Made by a program: the position numbers and the translations under genes. This document shows positions 1-8,974 of a DNA stretch of 64,000 nucleotides, piece by piece (within the stretch, counting starts at the first letter, position 1; each line of letters begins with the position of its first letter). The stretch lies in assembly GCA_937915375.1 (NCBI GenBank), contig CALDMO010000032.1, forward strand, positions 26,487-90,486. The letters run 5' to 3'. The notes beneath the pieces were generated by a model. That model worked only from the letters and a program-made list of their open reading frames with translations, did not search any database and was not told where the DNA came from. This stretch comes from an uncultured Marvinbryantia sp. GTDB lineage: Bacteria > Bacillota > Clostridia > Lachnospirales > Lachnospiraceae.

Positions 1-924
1 ACAAAGCCGACCGGGTTCGTGGCGATTAATAACGGCAGCCGTCAGGTAGGTCTTAACTGGAATCGCGTAAGTGGTGTAAATGGTTATGAGATTTATCAGG
101 TCGCGAATGGTAAACGGAAACTGGTCAAAAGAATTACAAACTCCTCGACAAAGGAGTGTACGATTGGCGGTCTGACAAATGGAAAGTCGTCAAGCTTCTG
201 TATGAGAAGTTACCGATTGCTTTCGGATAAGAGAAAGGTGTACAGCGGTTATACTTCTACAAAAAGCGCGACGCCGAAAGCACTGTCGGACAAGGCAAGC
301 GATATCCATTCTATTTATTATAATGCCAAGACCAGAAGAAAAGTGACGGTGTATAATTACACTAAGAAAAAGAATCAGATTCTGCAGTCGGGAACAAAAG
401 TGATCGCGCCGTCCAAGACGATTAAGGGGTATATTACCTGCATGCTTACGAACGGTCAGAAGATAAAGATCAAGGGCTCTGATCTGCGGACGTATGGATA
501 CAAATGGGACAGTAAAACAGATTATTCCAAATCGGCAAAGGAAGAGATGATCAATTCTAAAAACCTTGTCAGTGAGACAAAGTATTTGATCTGGGCGAGC
601 CAGTATCGCTGCCGTATTAATGTATTCAAAGGCAGCGTTGGAAACTGGAAACTGATCAAGGCGTTTAAATGTGGAATCGGTACTTATGACGCACCGTCAC
701 CGAAGGGAATCCGCAAGATTTATTCCAAGACACTGCATGGAAAATATGGTGTAACGCTTCAATGGTCAAACGGAGGCGAAAACGGAACCGGAAATACTTT
801 CCATGAACCGCTTGGTGTTGCGGTTGGTTATCCGAATTCACACGGATGCTTCCGCATGAAGATGAATGATTTGATGTGGATGTACAACAATATCCCGATC
901 GGAACGCTGGTGTATTCCTGGTAA
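1..924 (+). CDS. L,D-transpeptidase (YkuD fold) with fibronectin-like N-terminal part, 5' truncated
   Basis: The frame is open from the first base of the window, so the true start lies upstream; 307 residues are visible. The first 90 or so residues resemble a fibronectin type III module (V-x-L-x-W and G-Y-E-I-Y motifs). The C-terminal half is a YkuD-type L,D-transpeptidase, with the conserved S-H-G-C-F-R active-site motif at visible residues 280-285 (catalytic Cys283) and an upstream N-x-F-H-E-P-L segment. The family makes 3-3 cross-links in peptidoglycan, or attaches proteins to it, outside the membrane. An intrinsic terminator follows, so this is the last gene of its transcript. The family call is firm; the exact substrate and the missing N-terminus (signal peptide, further repeats) cannot be judged. 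Confidence 0.88.
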   Translation, partial: TKPTGFVAINNGSRQVGLNWNRVSGVNGYEIYQVANGKRKLVKRITNSSTKECTIGGLTNGKSSSFCMRSYRLLSDKRKVYSGYTSTKSATPKALSDKASDIHSIYYNAKTRRKVTVYNYTKKKNQILQSGTKVIAPSKTIKGYITCMLTNGQKIKIKGSDLRTYGYKWDSKTDYSKSAKEEMINSKNLVSETKYLIWASQYRCRINVFKGSVGNWKLIKAFKCGIGTYDAPSPKGIRKIYSKTLHGKYGVTLQWSNGGENGTGNTFHEPLGVAVGYPNSHGCFRMKMNDLMWMYNNIPIGTLVYSW

Positions 925-940
925 TTTTATAAAAATCTAA

Positions 941-978
941 AAAGACTTGTCAAAGCTATCTTTGATAAGTCTTTTTTT
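941..978 (+). terminator. Intrinsic terminator of the L,D-transpeptidase gene
   Basis: Inverted repeat AAAGACTTGTCAAAG / CTTTGATAAGTCTTT with a very short loop, followed by a run of seven T. It lies 17 bases after the stop codon. Confidence 0.85.
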
Positions 979-1047
979 CATGGAAAAACGAGTACAGCTG
1001 CGGAGCAGCAGAGGCAGTAATAGGAACAAATTAGCAACGATTCAATC

Positions 1048-1076
1048 TTGACATTGAGGTCAGAAACGTGTACTAT
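1048..1076 (+). promoter_or_regulatory. Promoter of oppBCDF
   Basis: TTGACA at 1048-1053 and TACTAT at 1071-1076 with a 17-base spacer, about 60 bases upstream of the oppB start. This is the only good sigma-A-type pair between the terminator at 978 and the gene. Confidence 0.65.
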
Positions 1077-1139
1077 ATTTAGATATGGTGTATTTGACGG
1101 GCAGACAAATGTCTGCAAGAAAGAAGAGGAGGAAATAAG

Positions 1140-2057
1140 ATGGGAAAATACATTGTGAAACGTCTGACATTGGCGATTGCTACTGTATTTGTAGTTGCCA
1201 CATTGACGTTTTTCCTGATGAACATGGTGCCGGGCGGTCCATTTATGTCAGAAAAAGCGGTCAGCCCGAAAGCGCAGGCCGCATTGGAGGCAAAATATGG
1301 ATTGGATAAGCCGCTTCCGCAGCAGTATGTAACGTATATGAAAGGGATTCTTCATGGAGATTTCGGCGACAGCTTAAAACAGCGTGGCCGTACCGTAAGT
1401 TCTCTTATTACCAGTAAATTTCCGGTTTCCGCACGTCTGGGCGGAATTGCTGTGTTAACAGCGTTTTGTATCGGTGTTCCACTGGGATGTATTTCGGCTT
1501 TGAACAGAGGTAAAATCGGGGACAGCGTCATCAGCGTAGTCGCGACCTGCGGTATAGCGGTGCCGAGCTTTGTTATCTGTACGGTATTGATGTATACGTT
1601 TGGTGTAAAATTAAAATGGCTGCCTACACTGGGACTGGCCTCATGGAAACATTATATCATGCCGGTAGCAGCGCTGGCATTTTATCCGACAGCATATATT
1701 ACCCGACTGATGCGTTCTTCCATGCTGGACGTTATGGGACAGGATTATATGCGTACTGCAAGAGCAAAGGGTGTAAATCAGTTTTTCATTCTTTTCAAGC
1801 ATGCGCTTCGTAACGCGATCCTTCCGGTTGTTACTTACCTTGGTCCGCTTCTTGCGTATACGGTATCCGGAAGCTTTATTGTAGAGAAGATTTTTAATAT
1901 TCCGGGTCTGGGCGGAGAATTTATCAGTTCTATCACGAACCGTGATTATACGGTAATTATGGGTACAACGATTTTCCTTGCAACCCTGATGGTATTTATG
2001 AATGTGGTTGTCGATATTGTTTATAAGATTGTCGATCCACGTATTAAACTGAAATAA
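1140..2057 (+). CDS. oppB: Oligopeptide/dipeptide ABC transporter permease, OppB/DppB type
   Basis: A 305-residue inner-membrane permease of the BPD_transp_1 family. The N-terminal membrane helix spans about residues 9-30 and is followed by the P-G-G-P-F motif typical of OppB. Several further helices follow, and the EAA loop that docks to the ATPase is at about residues 202-230 (D-Y-x-R-T-A-R-A-K-G). A GGAGG-type ribosome site sits just before the ATG. It is the first gene of oppBCDF, with 14 bases before oppC. With OppC it forms the membrane channel for peptide import. Whether the cargo is di- or oligopeptide cannot be read from sequence; the co-encoded SBP_bac_5 protein points to peptides. 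Confidence 0.93.
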   Translation: MGKYIVKRLTLAIATVFVVATLTFFLMNMVPGGPFMSEKAVSPKAQAALEAKYGLDKPLPQQYVTYMKGILHGDFGDSLKQRGRTVSSLITSKFPVSARLGGIAVLTAFCIGVPLGCISALNRGKIGDSVISVVATCGIAVPSFVICTVLMYTFGVKLKWLPTLGLASWKHYIMPVAALAFYPTAYITRLMRSSMLDVMGQDYMRTARAKGVNQFFILFKHALRNAILPVVTYLGPLLAYTVSGSFIVEKIFNIPGLGGEFISSITNRDYTVIMGTTIFLATLMVFMNVVVDIVYKIVDPRIKLK

Positions 2058-2071
2058 GGAGGGAAGTACAG

Positions 2072-3115
2072 ATGAGTAATCCAGTAAATATGATACAGAA
2101 ATTTAATCCGGAAGACTTCCTTCCGGCGTCAAACGAGGAAAAACAGAGTCTCGTTGTGATGAGAGAGAGCGTCAGCTTCTGGAAAGATGGTGTACGCCGT
2201 CTCTTAAAAAATAAAATTGCTATGGTCAGCCTGTTTGTGATCATTGTTATTATGATTTTTTCTTTTATTGTACCGAGCTTTTACCCGTACTCTTATGAGC
2301 AGCAGATCAAAGGTTCCAACAATCTGGCGCCGATGGAGTACTCCGAGGAGGAACAGGCGCGTATTGACGCGGGCGAAAAAGTATTTCCGCATATTCTTGG
2401 GACAGACAAATTGGGACGTGATTATGCGATCCGTGTAATGATGGGAAGCCGTATTTCTATCATGGTAGGCTTGATTGCGGCAGTGATTATTCTTGTGATT
2501 GGTTCTCTGATGGGCTCCGTTGCGGCATTTTTTGGAGGCTGGGTAGATTTGACGATCATGCGAATCGTCGATATTATTTATACGATTCCTGAGGTCTTGC
2601 TGATCGTACTGATTTCTTTTGCGATCAAGGAGCCGCTGGCGCAGCTGGCAACAGTGCCTGGCTTTGGCTGGATCCAGGTGGTCGGCGCGAACCTGATCAG
2701 TATTTTTATTGTGTTTGCGCTTTTGTACTGGGTAGGTATGGCGCGTATGGTACGAAGCCAGATCCTTACTTTGAAAGAAAGTGAATATGTAACGGCCGCA
2801 AGAGCGCTCGGCGCTTCCAATGGACGTATCATTAAAAAGCATCTGCTGACAAACTGTATTGGTACGCTGATCGTTGTAACTACACTGCAGATTCCGTCCT
2901 CCATCTTTACTGAGAGCTTCCTGAGCTTTTTAGGTCTTGGTGTGGCGGTTCCGATGCCGTCTCTGGGATCTCTGGCCAGTGAGGCAATCAACGGTTTGAA
3001 CACATATCCATACCTGCTGTTTATTCCGGCAATTCTGATCAGCTTGATTATTTTGAGCTTTAACCTGCTGGGCGATGGTTTGCGCGATGCGTTTGACCCG
3101 AAAATGAAGAATTAA
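2072..3115 (+). CDS. oppC: Oligopeptide/dipeptide ABC transporter permease, OppC/DppC type
   Basis: 347 residues. A cytoplasmic N-terminal extension of about 45 residues (OppC_N type) precedes the first membrane helix at about 49-70. A periplasm-side segment leads to the conserved H-x-L-G-T-D-x-x-G-R-D motif near residues 108-118, then the BPD_transp_1 core with its EAA loop (Y-V-x-A-A-R-A-L-G) at about 230-245. The start has an AGGAGGG ribosome site. It pairs with OppB as the second channel subunit, 14 bases downstream of it and 15 bases before oppD. Confidence 0.93.
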   Translation: MSNPVNMIQKFNPEDFLPASNEEKQSLVVMRESVSFWKDGVRRLLKNKIAMVSLFVIIVIMIFSFIVPSFYPYSYEQQIKGSNNLAPMEYSEEEQARIDAGEKVFPHILGTDKLGRDYAIRVMMGSRISIMVGLIAAVIILVIGSLMGSVAAFFGGWVDLTIMRIVDIIYTIPEVLLIVLISFAIKEPLAQLATVPGFGWIQVVGANLISIFIVFALLYWVGMARMVRSQILTLKESEYVTAARALGASNGRIIKKHLLTNCIGTLIVVTTLQIPSSIFTESFLSFLGLGVAVPMPSLGSLASEAINGLNTYPYLLFIPAILISLIILSFNLLGDGLRDAFDPKMKN

Positions 3116-3130
3116 AGGAGGCGCATAAAA

Positions 3131-4129
3131 ATGAGTGATTATTTAGTAAGTATTGAACATGAGCGTCTCTCCTTCTTTACACCGGCGGGAGAAGTAAAAG
3201 CGCTCAATGATGTAACGTTTCACATCAAACAAGGAGAAGTACTTGGTATCGTAGGAGAGTCGGGTTCTGGTAAATCTGTTACAGCATACAGCCTGATGGG
3301 ATTGACTGCTTATCCGGGAAAACTTCTCGGAGGAGAATTGAATTTTAACGGTCATCATATCAATGGTATGAGCGAGAAAGAATTCCAGAAAATGCGCGGC
3401 AACGAAGTGGCGATTATTTTCCAGGATCCGATGACAAGTCTGAATCCGGTTTATACAATCGGCAATCAGATTCGTGAGGTGTTAAAACTTCATACCGGTA
3501 AATCGAAAGATCAGATTCAGGCGAGAGCGATTGAACTGCTGGAGCTGGTTGGTATTAACGAACCGGAAAAACGTTTGAAACAGTACCCGCATGAATTATC
3601 CGGCGGTATGCGTCAGCGTGTGATGATCGCGATCGCGTTGGCGTGTGAACCGAAACTTCTGATTGCGGACGAGCCGACGACAGCGCTTGACGTGACGATT
3701 CAGGCACAGATTCTGGAATTGATGATGGATCTGAAAAAAAAGCTTGGCATGGCAATCATGATGATTACACATGACCTCGGCGTTGTGGCAAGTATGTGTG
3801 ACCGCATTGCGGTTATGTATGCTGGAAATATCGTAGAGTATGGCACGACCGATGATATTTTTTACAATCCGAAGCATGAGTATACAAAAGGCTTGATTCG
3901 CAGTATTCCGCGTATGGACAGCAAAACACATGAACGTTTGATTCCGATTGAAGGAACTCCGGTTGATATGCTGAATCCGCCGAAGGGATGCCCGTTTGCG
4001 TCCAGATGTGATAACTGTATGCAGATTTGTTTAAGAGAAAAAGCTCCGGTGACTTATTTCGGAGATATACATTATACATCCTGCTGGATGAATCAAAAAG
4101 CGGAACTGGAAGGAGGAAGTGGTAAATGA
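3131..4129 (+). CDS. oppD: Oligopeptide/dipeptide ABC transporter ATP-binding protein, OppD/DppD type
   Basis: 332 residues with all ABC ATPase motifs: Walker A G-E-S-G-S-G-K-S at 42-49, Q-loop Gln98, signature L-S-G-G-M at 156-160, Walker B and D-loop [12 protein letters not shown] at 176-187, and the switch His in I-T-H-D. The C-terminal oligo_HPY extension carries Cys287, Cys293, Cys296 and Cys300. Such a cluster can hold an iron-sulfur centre in some OppD proteins; here that is inference. The stop codon overlaps the oppF start by 4 bases (ATGA), so the two ATPase subunits are translationally coupled. Confidence 0.95.
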   Translation: MSDYLVSIEHERLSFFTPAGEVKALNDVTFHIKQGEVLGIVGESGSGKSVTAYSLMGLTAYPGKLLGGELNFNGHHINGMSEKEFQKMRGNEVAIIFQDPMTSLNPVYTIGNQIREVLKLHTGKSKDQIQARAIELLELVGINEPEKRLKQYPHELSGGMRQRVMIAIALACEPKLLIADEPTTALDVTIQAQILELMMDLKKKLGMAIMMITHDLGVVASMCDRIAVMYAGNIVEYGTTDDIFYNPKHEYTKGLIRSIPRMDSKTHERLIPIEGTPVDMLNPPKGCPFASRCDNCMQICLREKAPVTYFGDIHYTSCWMNQKAELEGGSGK

Positions 4130-5178
4130 GCGAAAAATTACTCAAAGTAGAACATCTCCACCAGTATTTTCCGGCGGGTGGATTTGGTAAAAATAAAAAA
4201 TATGTGCAGGCAGTGGATGATGTTTCCTTCTTTATCAACAAAGGAGAGACACTTGGTCTGGTAGGCGAGTCCGGCTGTGGAAAGACGACGACAGGACGTT
4301 CTCTGCTGCGACTGTATGAGCCGACCAAAGGACGTATCATTTATAATGATCAAGTACTTTTTGACAGCGGTGATGTTCCGATGAAGGATGAGAACGGCAA
4401 TGATATTCTGGAAAATGGCAAGCCGAAATTCGGTACGAAAACAGCTGTCAATATGAAGCCGTATCGCCGTGAAATGCAGATTGTATTTCAGGATCCGTAT
4501 GCAAGCCTTGATCCGCGTATGACGGTTGGAGATATTATTGGAGAGGCTATTGATATTCATCATCTGGCTGCGTCTAAAGAAGAACGTTATAACAAGATTC
4601 AGAAGCTTTTGGAAACGGTAGGTCTGAATTCAGAACATGCGAACCGCTATCCGCATGAGTTTTCCGGCGGACAGAGACAGCGTGTCGGTATTGCGCGCGC
4701 GCTGGCGGTTGATCCGAAATTTATCGTCTGTGATGAGCCGATTTCCGCGCTGGATGTTTCCATTCAGGCGCAGGTAGTAAATATGTTTGAAGATCTGCAG
4801 GAAAAGATGGGACTGACCTATCTGTTTATTGCGCATGACCTTTCTGTAGTGAAACATATTTCCAATCGTATCGGTGTTATGTATCTTGGAAAGCTGGTAG
4901 AGCTGGCAGACAGCTATGAGCTGATCTTCCATAACATGCATCCGTATACACGCAGCCTGATTTCAGCGATTCCGATTGCCGATCCGAAGGTAGCTAGAGA
5001 AAACAAGCGTATCGTTTTGCAGGGCGATGTGCCGAGTCCGTTAAATCCGCCTTCTGGATGCCGCTTCCGTACCAGATGTCCGTATGCGACAGAAAAGTGC
5101 GCGGCAGAGGTTCCGCAGTTTAAAGAGGAGAGCAAAGGTCATTATGTGGCCTGTCATCACCTTGACAAATTGAATTAA
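4126..5178 (+). CDS. oppF: Oligopeptide/dipeptide ABC transporter ATP-binding protein, OppF/DppF type
   Basis: 350 residues. Walker A G-E-S-G-C-G-K-T is at 47-54, followed later by the Q-loop ([12 protein letters not shown]), signature F-S-G-G-Q-R-Q-R and Walker [11 protein letters not shown], then an oligo_HPY C-terminus with a C-x-F-R-x-R-C motif. Between Walker A and the Q-loop there is an insertion of about 30 mostly polar residues (roughly 78-110, rich in Asp, Asn, Gly and Lys) that compact OppF proteins lack. It is the last gene of the oppBCDF unit; a wobble-rich hairpin with a T run follows. Confidence 0.94.
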   Translation: MSEKLLKVEHLHQYFPAGGFGKNKKYVQAVDDVSFFINKGETLGLVGESGCGKTTTGRSLLRLYEPTKGRIIYNDQVLFDSGDVPMKDENGNDILENGKPKFGTKTAVNMKPYRREMQIVFQDPYASLDPRMTVGDIIGEAIDIHHLAASKEERYNKIQKLLETVGLNSEHANRYPHEFSGGQRQRVGIARALAVDPKFIVCDEPISALDVSIQAQVVNMFEDLQEKMGLTYLFIAHDLSVVKHISNRIGVMYLGKLVELADSYELIFHNMHPYTRSLISAIPIADPKVARENKRIVLQGDVPSPLNPPSGCRFRTRCPYATEKCAAEVPQFKEESKGHYVACHHLDKLN

Positions 5179-5196
5179 CAATGAGATGAAAATGCT

Positions 5197-5249
5197 GGGA
5201 TTTGGGCGTAGAAATTTATTTACAACGCTTAAATTCCGGTATTTTTTTT
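5197..5249 (+). terminator. Terminator between oppF and oppA
   Basis: 13-base arms at 5197-5209 and 5225-5237 pair completely if three G-U wobbles are allowed. The loop is 15 bases and a run of T begins about 5 bases after the stem. It separates oppBCDF from oppA, probably with some read-through. Confidence 0.6.
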
Positions 5250-5283
5250 ACATAAGGGATGTAGGTGCTTGTAAAAATAGTTA

Positions 5284-5312
5284 TAGACAAACATTATCTG
5301 TGGTGGTATAAT
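5284..5312 (+). promoter_or_regulatory. Separate promoter of oppA
   Basis: TAGACA at 5284-5289 and a perfect TATAAT at 5307-5312 with a 17-base spacer. It lies after the oppF terminator and about 55 bases before the oppA start. A private promoter fits the need for an excess of binding protein over channel subunits. Confidence 0.75.
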
Positions 5313-5366
5313 TCGATAAAGTGCTACAGCAAAGGCTGTCACGATAAAGATTACAGGAGGGTAATT

Positions 5367-7241
5367 ATGAAGAAAAAAGTAATCAGTATGTTACTTGCAG
5401 CTATGATGACTGCTTCTTTGGTAGGCGGTTCAGTAATGACTGCGGCAGCAGAAGAAGCTGGCGAAAAACAGCTTTCCGTACAGGTTGGACCGAATCCGGA
5501 AACAATTGACCCGGCTCTCAACAGCGCAGTTGACGGCGGAAACATGCTTCTGCATGCGTTCGAAGGTCTTCTGGCTATGGACAAAGACGGAAATCTGATT
5601 CCGGGCCAGGCAGAATCCTGGGAAACATCCGAAGACGGGCTTACCTGGACATTCCATCTGCGTGAAGGTCTGAAATGGTCTGATGGTACAGATCTGACAG
5701 CAAACGATTTCGTTTACACCTGGCAGCGTGTATGTGATCCGGAACTGGCAGCGCCGTACTCTGAAACTGTACTTGGTATGGTAGAAGGTTACGATGCAGC
5801 AATGGAAGGCGATACAACTGCACTTGGCGTTACGGCAGTAGATGATCTGACACTGGAAGTTAAACTGGCAAATCCGTGTACGTATTTCGGATACCTGGCA
5901 GCATTCGCTACCTTATATCCGGTTCAGCAGGCAACTGTTGAGGCAAACGGCGAGGCATGGGCAGTAGACGCTTCTACTTATGTTTGCAACGGCCCGTTCT
6001 ACATTACAGAGTGGGTTCCGGATTCTCATATCATTATGAGCAAAAACCCGAACTACTGGAATGCGGACGCGATCAAACTTGACAGCATCAAATGGAATCT
6101 GATCGAAGATATGAACGCTGCGTATAGCGCATATCAGAACGGCGATGTTCAGTTCATCAAATCCGTTCCGACAGAAGAGATTCCGAGCCTGAGAGAAAAC
6201 CCGGAATTCCATGTAGACCTGAACCTGGGTACCTACTATGTTTCCTTCAACGATCAGATCGAGCCGTTTAACGATGTAAACGTTCGTAAAGCGCTCAGCC
6301 TGGCAGTTGACCGTGAATATATTGCAAACACTCTGATGCAGGGCACTTATACACCGGCACAGAACTTTATCGGACCGGGCTGGAAAGATACTGACGGAAC
6401 AGACTTTATCAAGAATGGTCCGGAAGGAGGATTCCTGCCGCTGAACGCTGATGTAGAAGGCGCGCTGGCAGCTCTGGAAGAAGCAGGTTATCCGAACGGA
6501 GAAGGTCTTCCGGTACTGACCTATTCTACAAACGATCAGGGTTATCATAAAACAGTTGCAGAATATCTGCAGCAGGCATGGGCAGAAATCGGTATTACTG
6601 TTGAGGTTGAGGTTGTAGAATGGTCCAGCTTTACACCGCTCCGTCGTTCTGGTGATTTCGAGATGTCCCGTAACGGATGGGTAGCAGACCATGCTGACCC
6701 GATCAACCAGCTGGAACTGCTGTATTCTACAAACGGCAATAACGATGGTAAATATATTAGTGAAGCATTTGACGCAGCAATTGATTTGTCCAGATCTACA
6801 GTTGATCCGGCAGAACGTTCTGCCGCACTTCATGATGCTGAAAAGATCATGATGGAAGATTATGGCTGTATGCCGCTGGCATACTACAATGACTTCTGGC
6901 TGCAGAATCCGCAGGTCGTTGGTTCCTGGCATTCTCCGTATGGTTACTGGTACTTCATGTATGCTGATATCGTAAGCGAAGAAGAAGCGGCAGCTCTGGC
7001 AGCAGAAGAAGCAACAGAAGCAACTACAGAGGCAGCGACAGAAGCAGCATCTGAGGAAACAACAGAAGCAGCGTCCGAAGCAGCAACAGAGGCAGCATCT
7101 GAGGAAGCAACAGAAGCAGCGTCCGAAGCAGCAACAGAGGCAGCATCTGAGGAAACAACAGAAGCAGCGTCCGAAGCAGCAACAGAGGCAGCGTCTGAAG
7201 AAACAACAGAAGCAGCTGAGACAGAAACAGCAGCTGAATAA
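5367..7241 (+). CDS. oppA: Peptide ABC transporter substrate-binding protein (SBP_bac_5) with acidic repeat tail
   Basis: The start is the ATG 7 bases after AGGAGG; the upstream in-frame TTG codes for an implausible leader that spans the promoter. The product has 624 residues. A signal peptide (about 1-27) with a Lys-rich start and A-A-A cleavage region is followed by a full SBP_bac_5 domain to about residue 535. The last 88 residues are low complexity, built from a 16-residue unit TTEAASEAATEAASEE repeated about three times. Oddly for a Gram-positive binding protein, there is no lipobox Cys in or after the signal peptide, so lipid anchoring is not expected and the tail may act as surface spacer or retention segment (inference). 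It captures peptides for OppBCDF. Confidence 0.92.
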   Translation: MKKKVISMLLAAMMTASLVGGSVMTAAAEEAGEKQLSVQVGPNPETIDPALNSAVDGGNMLLHAFEGLLAMDKDGNLIPGQAESWETSEDGLTWTFHLREGLKWSDGTDLTANDFVYTWQRVCDPELAAPYSETVLGMVEGYDAAMEGDTTALGVTAVDDLTLEVKLANPCTYFGYLAAFATLYPVQQATVEANGEAWAVDASTYVCNGPFYITEWVPDSHIIMSKNPNYWNADAIKLDSIKWNLIEDMNAAYSAYQNGDVQFIKSVPTEEIPSLRENPEFHVDLNLGTYYVSFNDQIEPFNDVNVRKALSLAVDREYIANTLMQGTYTPAQNFIGPGWKDTDGTDFIKNGPEGGFLPLNADVEGALAALEEAGYPNGEGLPVLTYSTNDQGYHKTVAEYLQQAWAEIGITVEVEVVEWSSFTPLRRSGDFEMSRNGWVADHADPINQLELLYSTNGNNDGKYISEAFDAAIDLSRSTVDPAERSAALHDAEKIMMEDYGCMPLAYYNDFWLQNPQVVGSWHSPYGYWYFMYADIVSEEEAAALAAEEATEATTEAATEAASEETTEAASEAATEAASEEATEAASEAATEAASEETTEAASEAATEAASEETTEAAETETAAE

Positions 7242-7259
7242 TTTAGATATTGGATTTAT

Positions 7260-7291
7260 AAGGAGTTCTGCGATAGCGGGACTCCTTTTTT
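7260..7291 (+). terminator. Terminator of oppA
   Basis: AAGGAGT / ACTCCTT inverted repeat followed by a run of T, 19 bases after the oppA stop. Confidence 0.75.
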
Positions 7292-7294
7292 ATC

Positions 7295-7323
7295 TTGCAT
7301 TCGGTGAGGCTTTGTCTTACAAT
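7295..7323 (+). promoter_or_regulatory. Promoter of the Mrp ATPase gene
   Basis: TTGCAT at 7295-7300 and TACAAT at 7318-7323 with a 17-base spacer. The leader then contains a small GTGCGG / CCGCAC hairpin at about 7361-7380. Confidence 0.55.
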
Positions 7324-7409
7324 AACAGATAGCGGCGGAAATCTGCTGAAATAAAAAAGGTGCGGATCATAGAACCGCACAGAGCATAAAAGGAAAAGAG
7401 GTTTTGAAT

Positions 7410-8246
7410 ATGGCGGAAAAAGATTCCTGCAGCAGTGCATCTACCTGCAGCCGAGAGAGCTGTGAGGGATGTCCGAGCAAACAGCAGCCGCAGAGCTTTC
7501 AGGTGGCGGCAAATGCGCATTCAAATGTAAAGAAAGTGATCGGTATTGTCAGCGGCAAGGGAGGCGTCGGGAAATCGATGGTGACAGCATCCTTAGCGAA
7601 CCTGCTGGCAGCAGAGGGTTATAAGATTGGCATTCTTGATGCGGATATTACGGGACCGTCCATTCCGAAAATGTATGGAATTCATGGACCGGCGACAGCG
7701 GACGATAATGGGATTTATCCGGTGGAGACAGCGAATGATATCAAGGTAATTTCTCTGAACTTGATGATGCCGGACGAGGAGTCTCCGGTGATCTGGAGAG
7801 GTCCGGTGATCGCAAACATGGTAAAACAGTTCTGGAGTGAGGTAATCTGGGGCGAACTCGATTATCTTCTTGTGGATATGCCTCCTGGAACCGGCGATGT
7901 ACCGCTTACGGTATTCCAGTCTCTTCCGGTAGATGGAATTGTTATTGTTTCCTCACCGCAGGATCTGGTGCGCATGATTGTAGCCAAGGCTTATAACATG
8001 GCAAAGGCAATGAACATTCCGGTATACGGTATTGTGGAGAACTATAGTTATCTGAAATGTCCGGACTGCGGAAAAGAGATTTCCGTGTTTGGAGAGAGTC
8101 ATATTGACGAGATTGCAGAACATCTGGGAACAAGTGTACTTGGAAAGATGCCGATTGATCCTGATTTTGCAGAAAAAGCAGACGGTTTTTTTGCAGCTGT
8201 ATTGAATCCGTATCTGCAAAAGGCAGTAGAAGCGGTAACAAAATAA
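7410..8246 (+). CDS. Mrp/NBP35-family iron-sulfur carrier P-loop ATPase
   Basis: The ATG at 7410 follows a GGAAAAGAG ribosome site and is preferred to an in-frame TTG six bases upstream. The 278-residue product has a deviant Walker A with two Lys, G-K-G-G-V-G-K-S, at 49-56. The Walker B-like L-V-D-M-P-P-G-T-G-D is typical of Mrp/ApbC, and a C-P-D-C pair lies near residues 217-220 (the cluster-bridging CxxC). The N-terminal extension holds Cys7, 13, 18 and 21, an Nbp35-like arrangement that could bind a second cluster. Role: cytosolic assembly or transfer of 4Fe-4S clusters. It is monocistronic, convergent with the next gene, which ends 4 bases away. Confidence 0.9.
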   Translation: MAEKDSCSSASTCSRESCEGCPSKQQPQSFQVAANAHSNVKKVIGIVSGKGGVGKSMVTASLANLLAAEGYKIGILDADITGPSIPKMYGIHGPATADDNGIYPVETANDIKVISLNLMMPDEESPVIWRGPVIANMVKQFWSEVIWGELDYLLVDMPPGTGDVPLTVFQSLPVDGIVIVSSPQDLVRMIVAKAYNMAKAMNIPVYGIVENYSYLKCPDCGKEISVFGESHIDEIAEHLGTSVLGKMPIDPDFAEKADGFFAAVLNPYLQKAVEAVTK

Positions 8247-8250
8247 AATA

Positions 8251-8901
8251 CTACCATTGAAAATATTGCAGTACGTGATCGACATATTCTGGATCGCCGT
8301 AGGTGCTCCAGCCAAGCTGTGCTTTCATCATCTCGGAAAACGCATAAGTACTCTCCAGTGAGTAACCACCGTAATTTTCGACAGCCCACATAGCATAATT
8401 ATTGCCGAAGTTATATTCCTGTAAGGCGAGTTTTACACCTTCGGTATCGCGGAGACTGTCGCAGCCTGCCATTTCCAGACAGTAGGCGAAGGTTTCTACA
8501 CCTACCTGAATGGAATAGTTTACGTCGGTGATGCTGCCGGGGAGGTTTTCATACTGAGTATTGAACGGGCTTTCAGAGCATTGAAAGATATCGGTGCCCT
8601 GTCCAGAGCTTTCCTGTTGGATCAGCGCAAGAAGGAGTGTGGAAAACTCAGGGATTCCCTGTTTTTTGCATTCGGCTTCGACGGTGTTCGCGTACTGTAT
8701 GACATCCTCGTTTACGCCAATCAGGCGTCCGCGCAGTTTGGTATTGTTGGAAACACGAGGAAGAAAGACAGCCAGAAGAATGATAAGAAGAACGGCTGCG
8801 ATACTGCATCCGAGGATGAGTCTGGCGCGTTTTACCTCCTGTTCACGAGTTAGTTTGTATTTTTTTGTTTTATTTTTTGGTTGTAGTTGTTTTTTTTGCA
8901 T
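8251..8901 (-). CDS. Membrane-anchored lysozyme-like (lytic transglycosylase fold) protein
   Basis: 216 residues. A positively charged N-terminus is followed by one membrane helix at about 27-49 and an extracellular lysozyme-like domain of the CwlT/SLT type. Glu97 in the I-Q-Q-E-S-S motif matches the catalytic acid of this fold, and the S-I-Q-V-G and Y-N-F-G-N segments are also typical. It probably cleaves peptidoglycan glycan strands. The ATG at 8901 is 6 bases downstream of a perfect minus-strand TATAAT, so the mRNA is probably leaderless. No ribosome site precedes this ATG, and no better internal start is seen. The upstream Met at 8976 would lie above the promoter. It diverges from galK. 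Confidence 0.82.
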   Translation of the reverse strand: MQKKQLQPKNKTKKYKLTREQEVKRARLILGCSIAAVLLIILLAVFLPRVSNNTKLRGRLIGVNEDVIQYANTVEAECKKQGIPEFSTLLLALIQQESSGQGTDIFQCSESPFNTQYENLPGSITDVNYSIQVGVETFAYCLEMAGCDSLRDTEGVKLALQEYNFGNNYAMWAVENYGGYSLESTYAFSEMMKAQLGWSTYGDPEYVDHVLQYFQW

Positions 8902-8936
8902 GGAATTATTATAATCGAAACAAAGGCGAATGTAAA
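8887..8936. promoter_or_regulatory. Overlapping divergent promoters sharing a symmetric -10 region
   Basis: Minus strand: TTTACA (8931-8936), 17-base spacer, TATAAT (8908-8913), then 6 bases to the ATG at 8901. Plus strand: TATAAT at 8910-8915 on the other strand of the same ATTATAAT block, with TTGTTT at 8887-8892, 17 bases upstream. The minus promoter is strong; the plus one has a weak -35. Together they would drive the lysozyme-like gene and galK. Confidence 0.65.
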
Positions 8937-8974
8937 GGATAGGGATATTTGCCTGAAAATGGGAGGTAGCAAAC

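Noticed and set aside
5913..6932. 339-codon minus-strand frame inside oppA
   Set aside because: A shadow of a conserved gene in another frame, with no recognisable domain or ribosome site.
7009..7239. CRISPR-like direct repeats
   Set aside because: The repeats are in frame, code the OppA tail and have no spacers.
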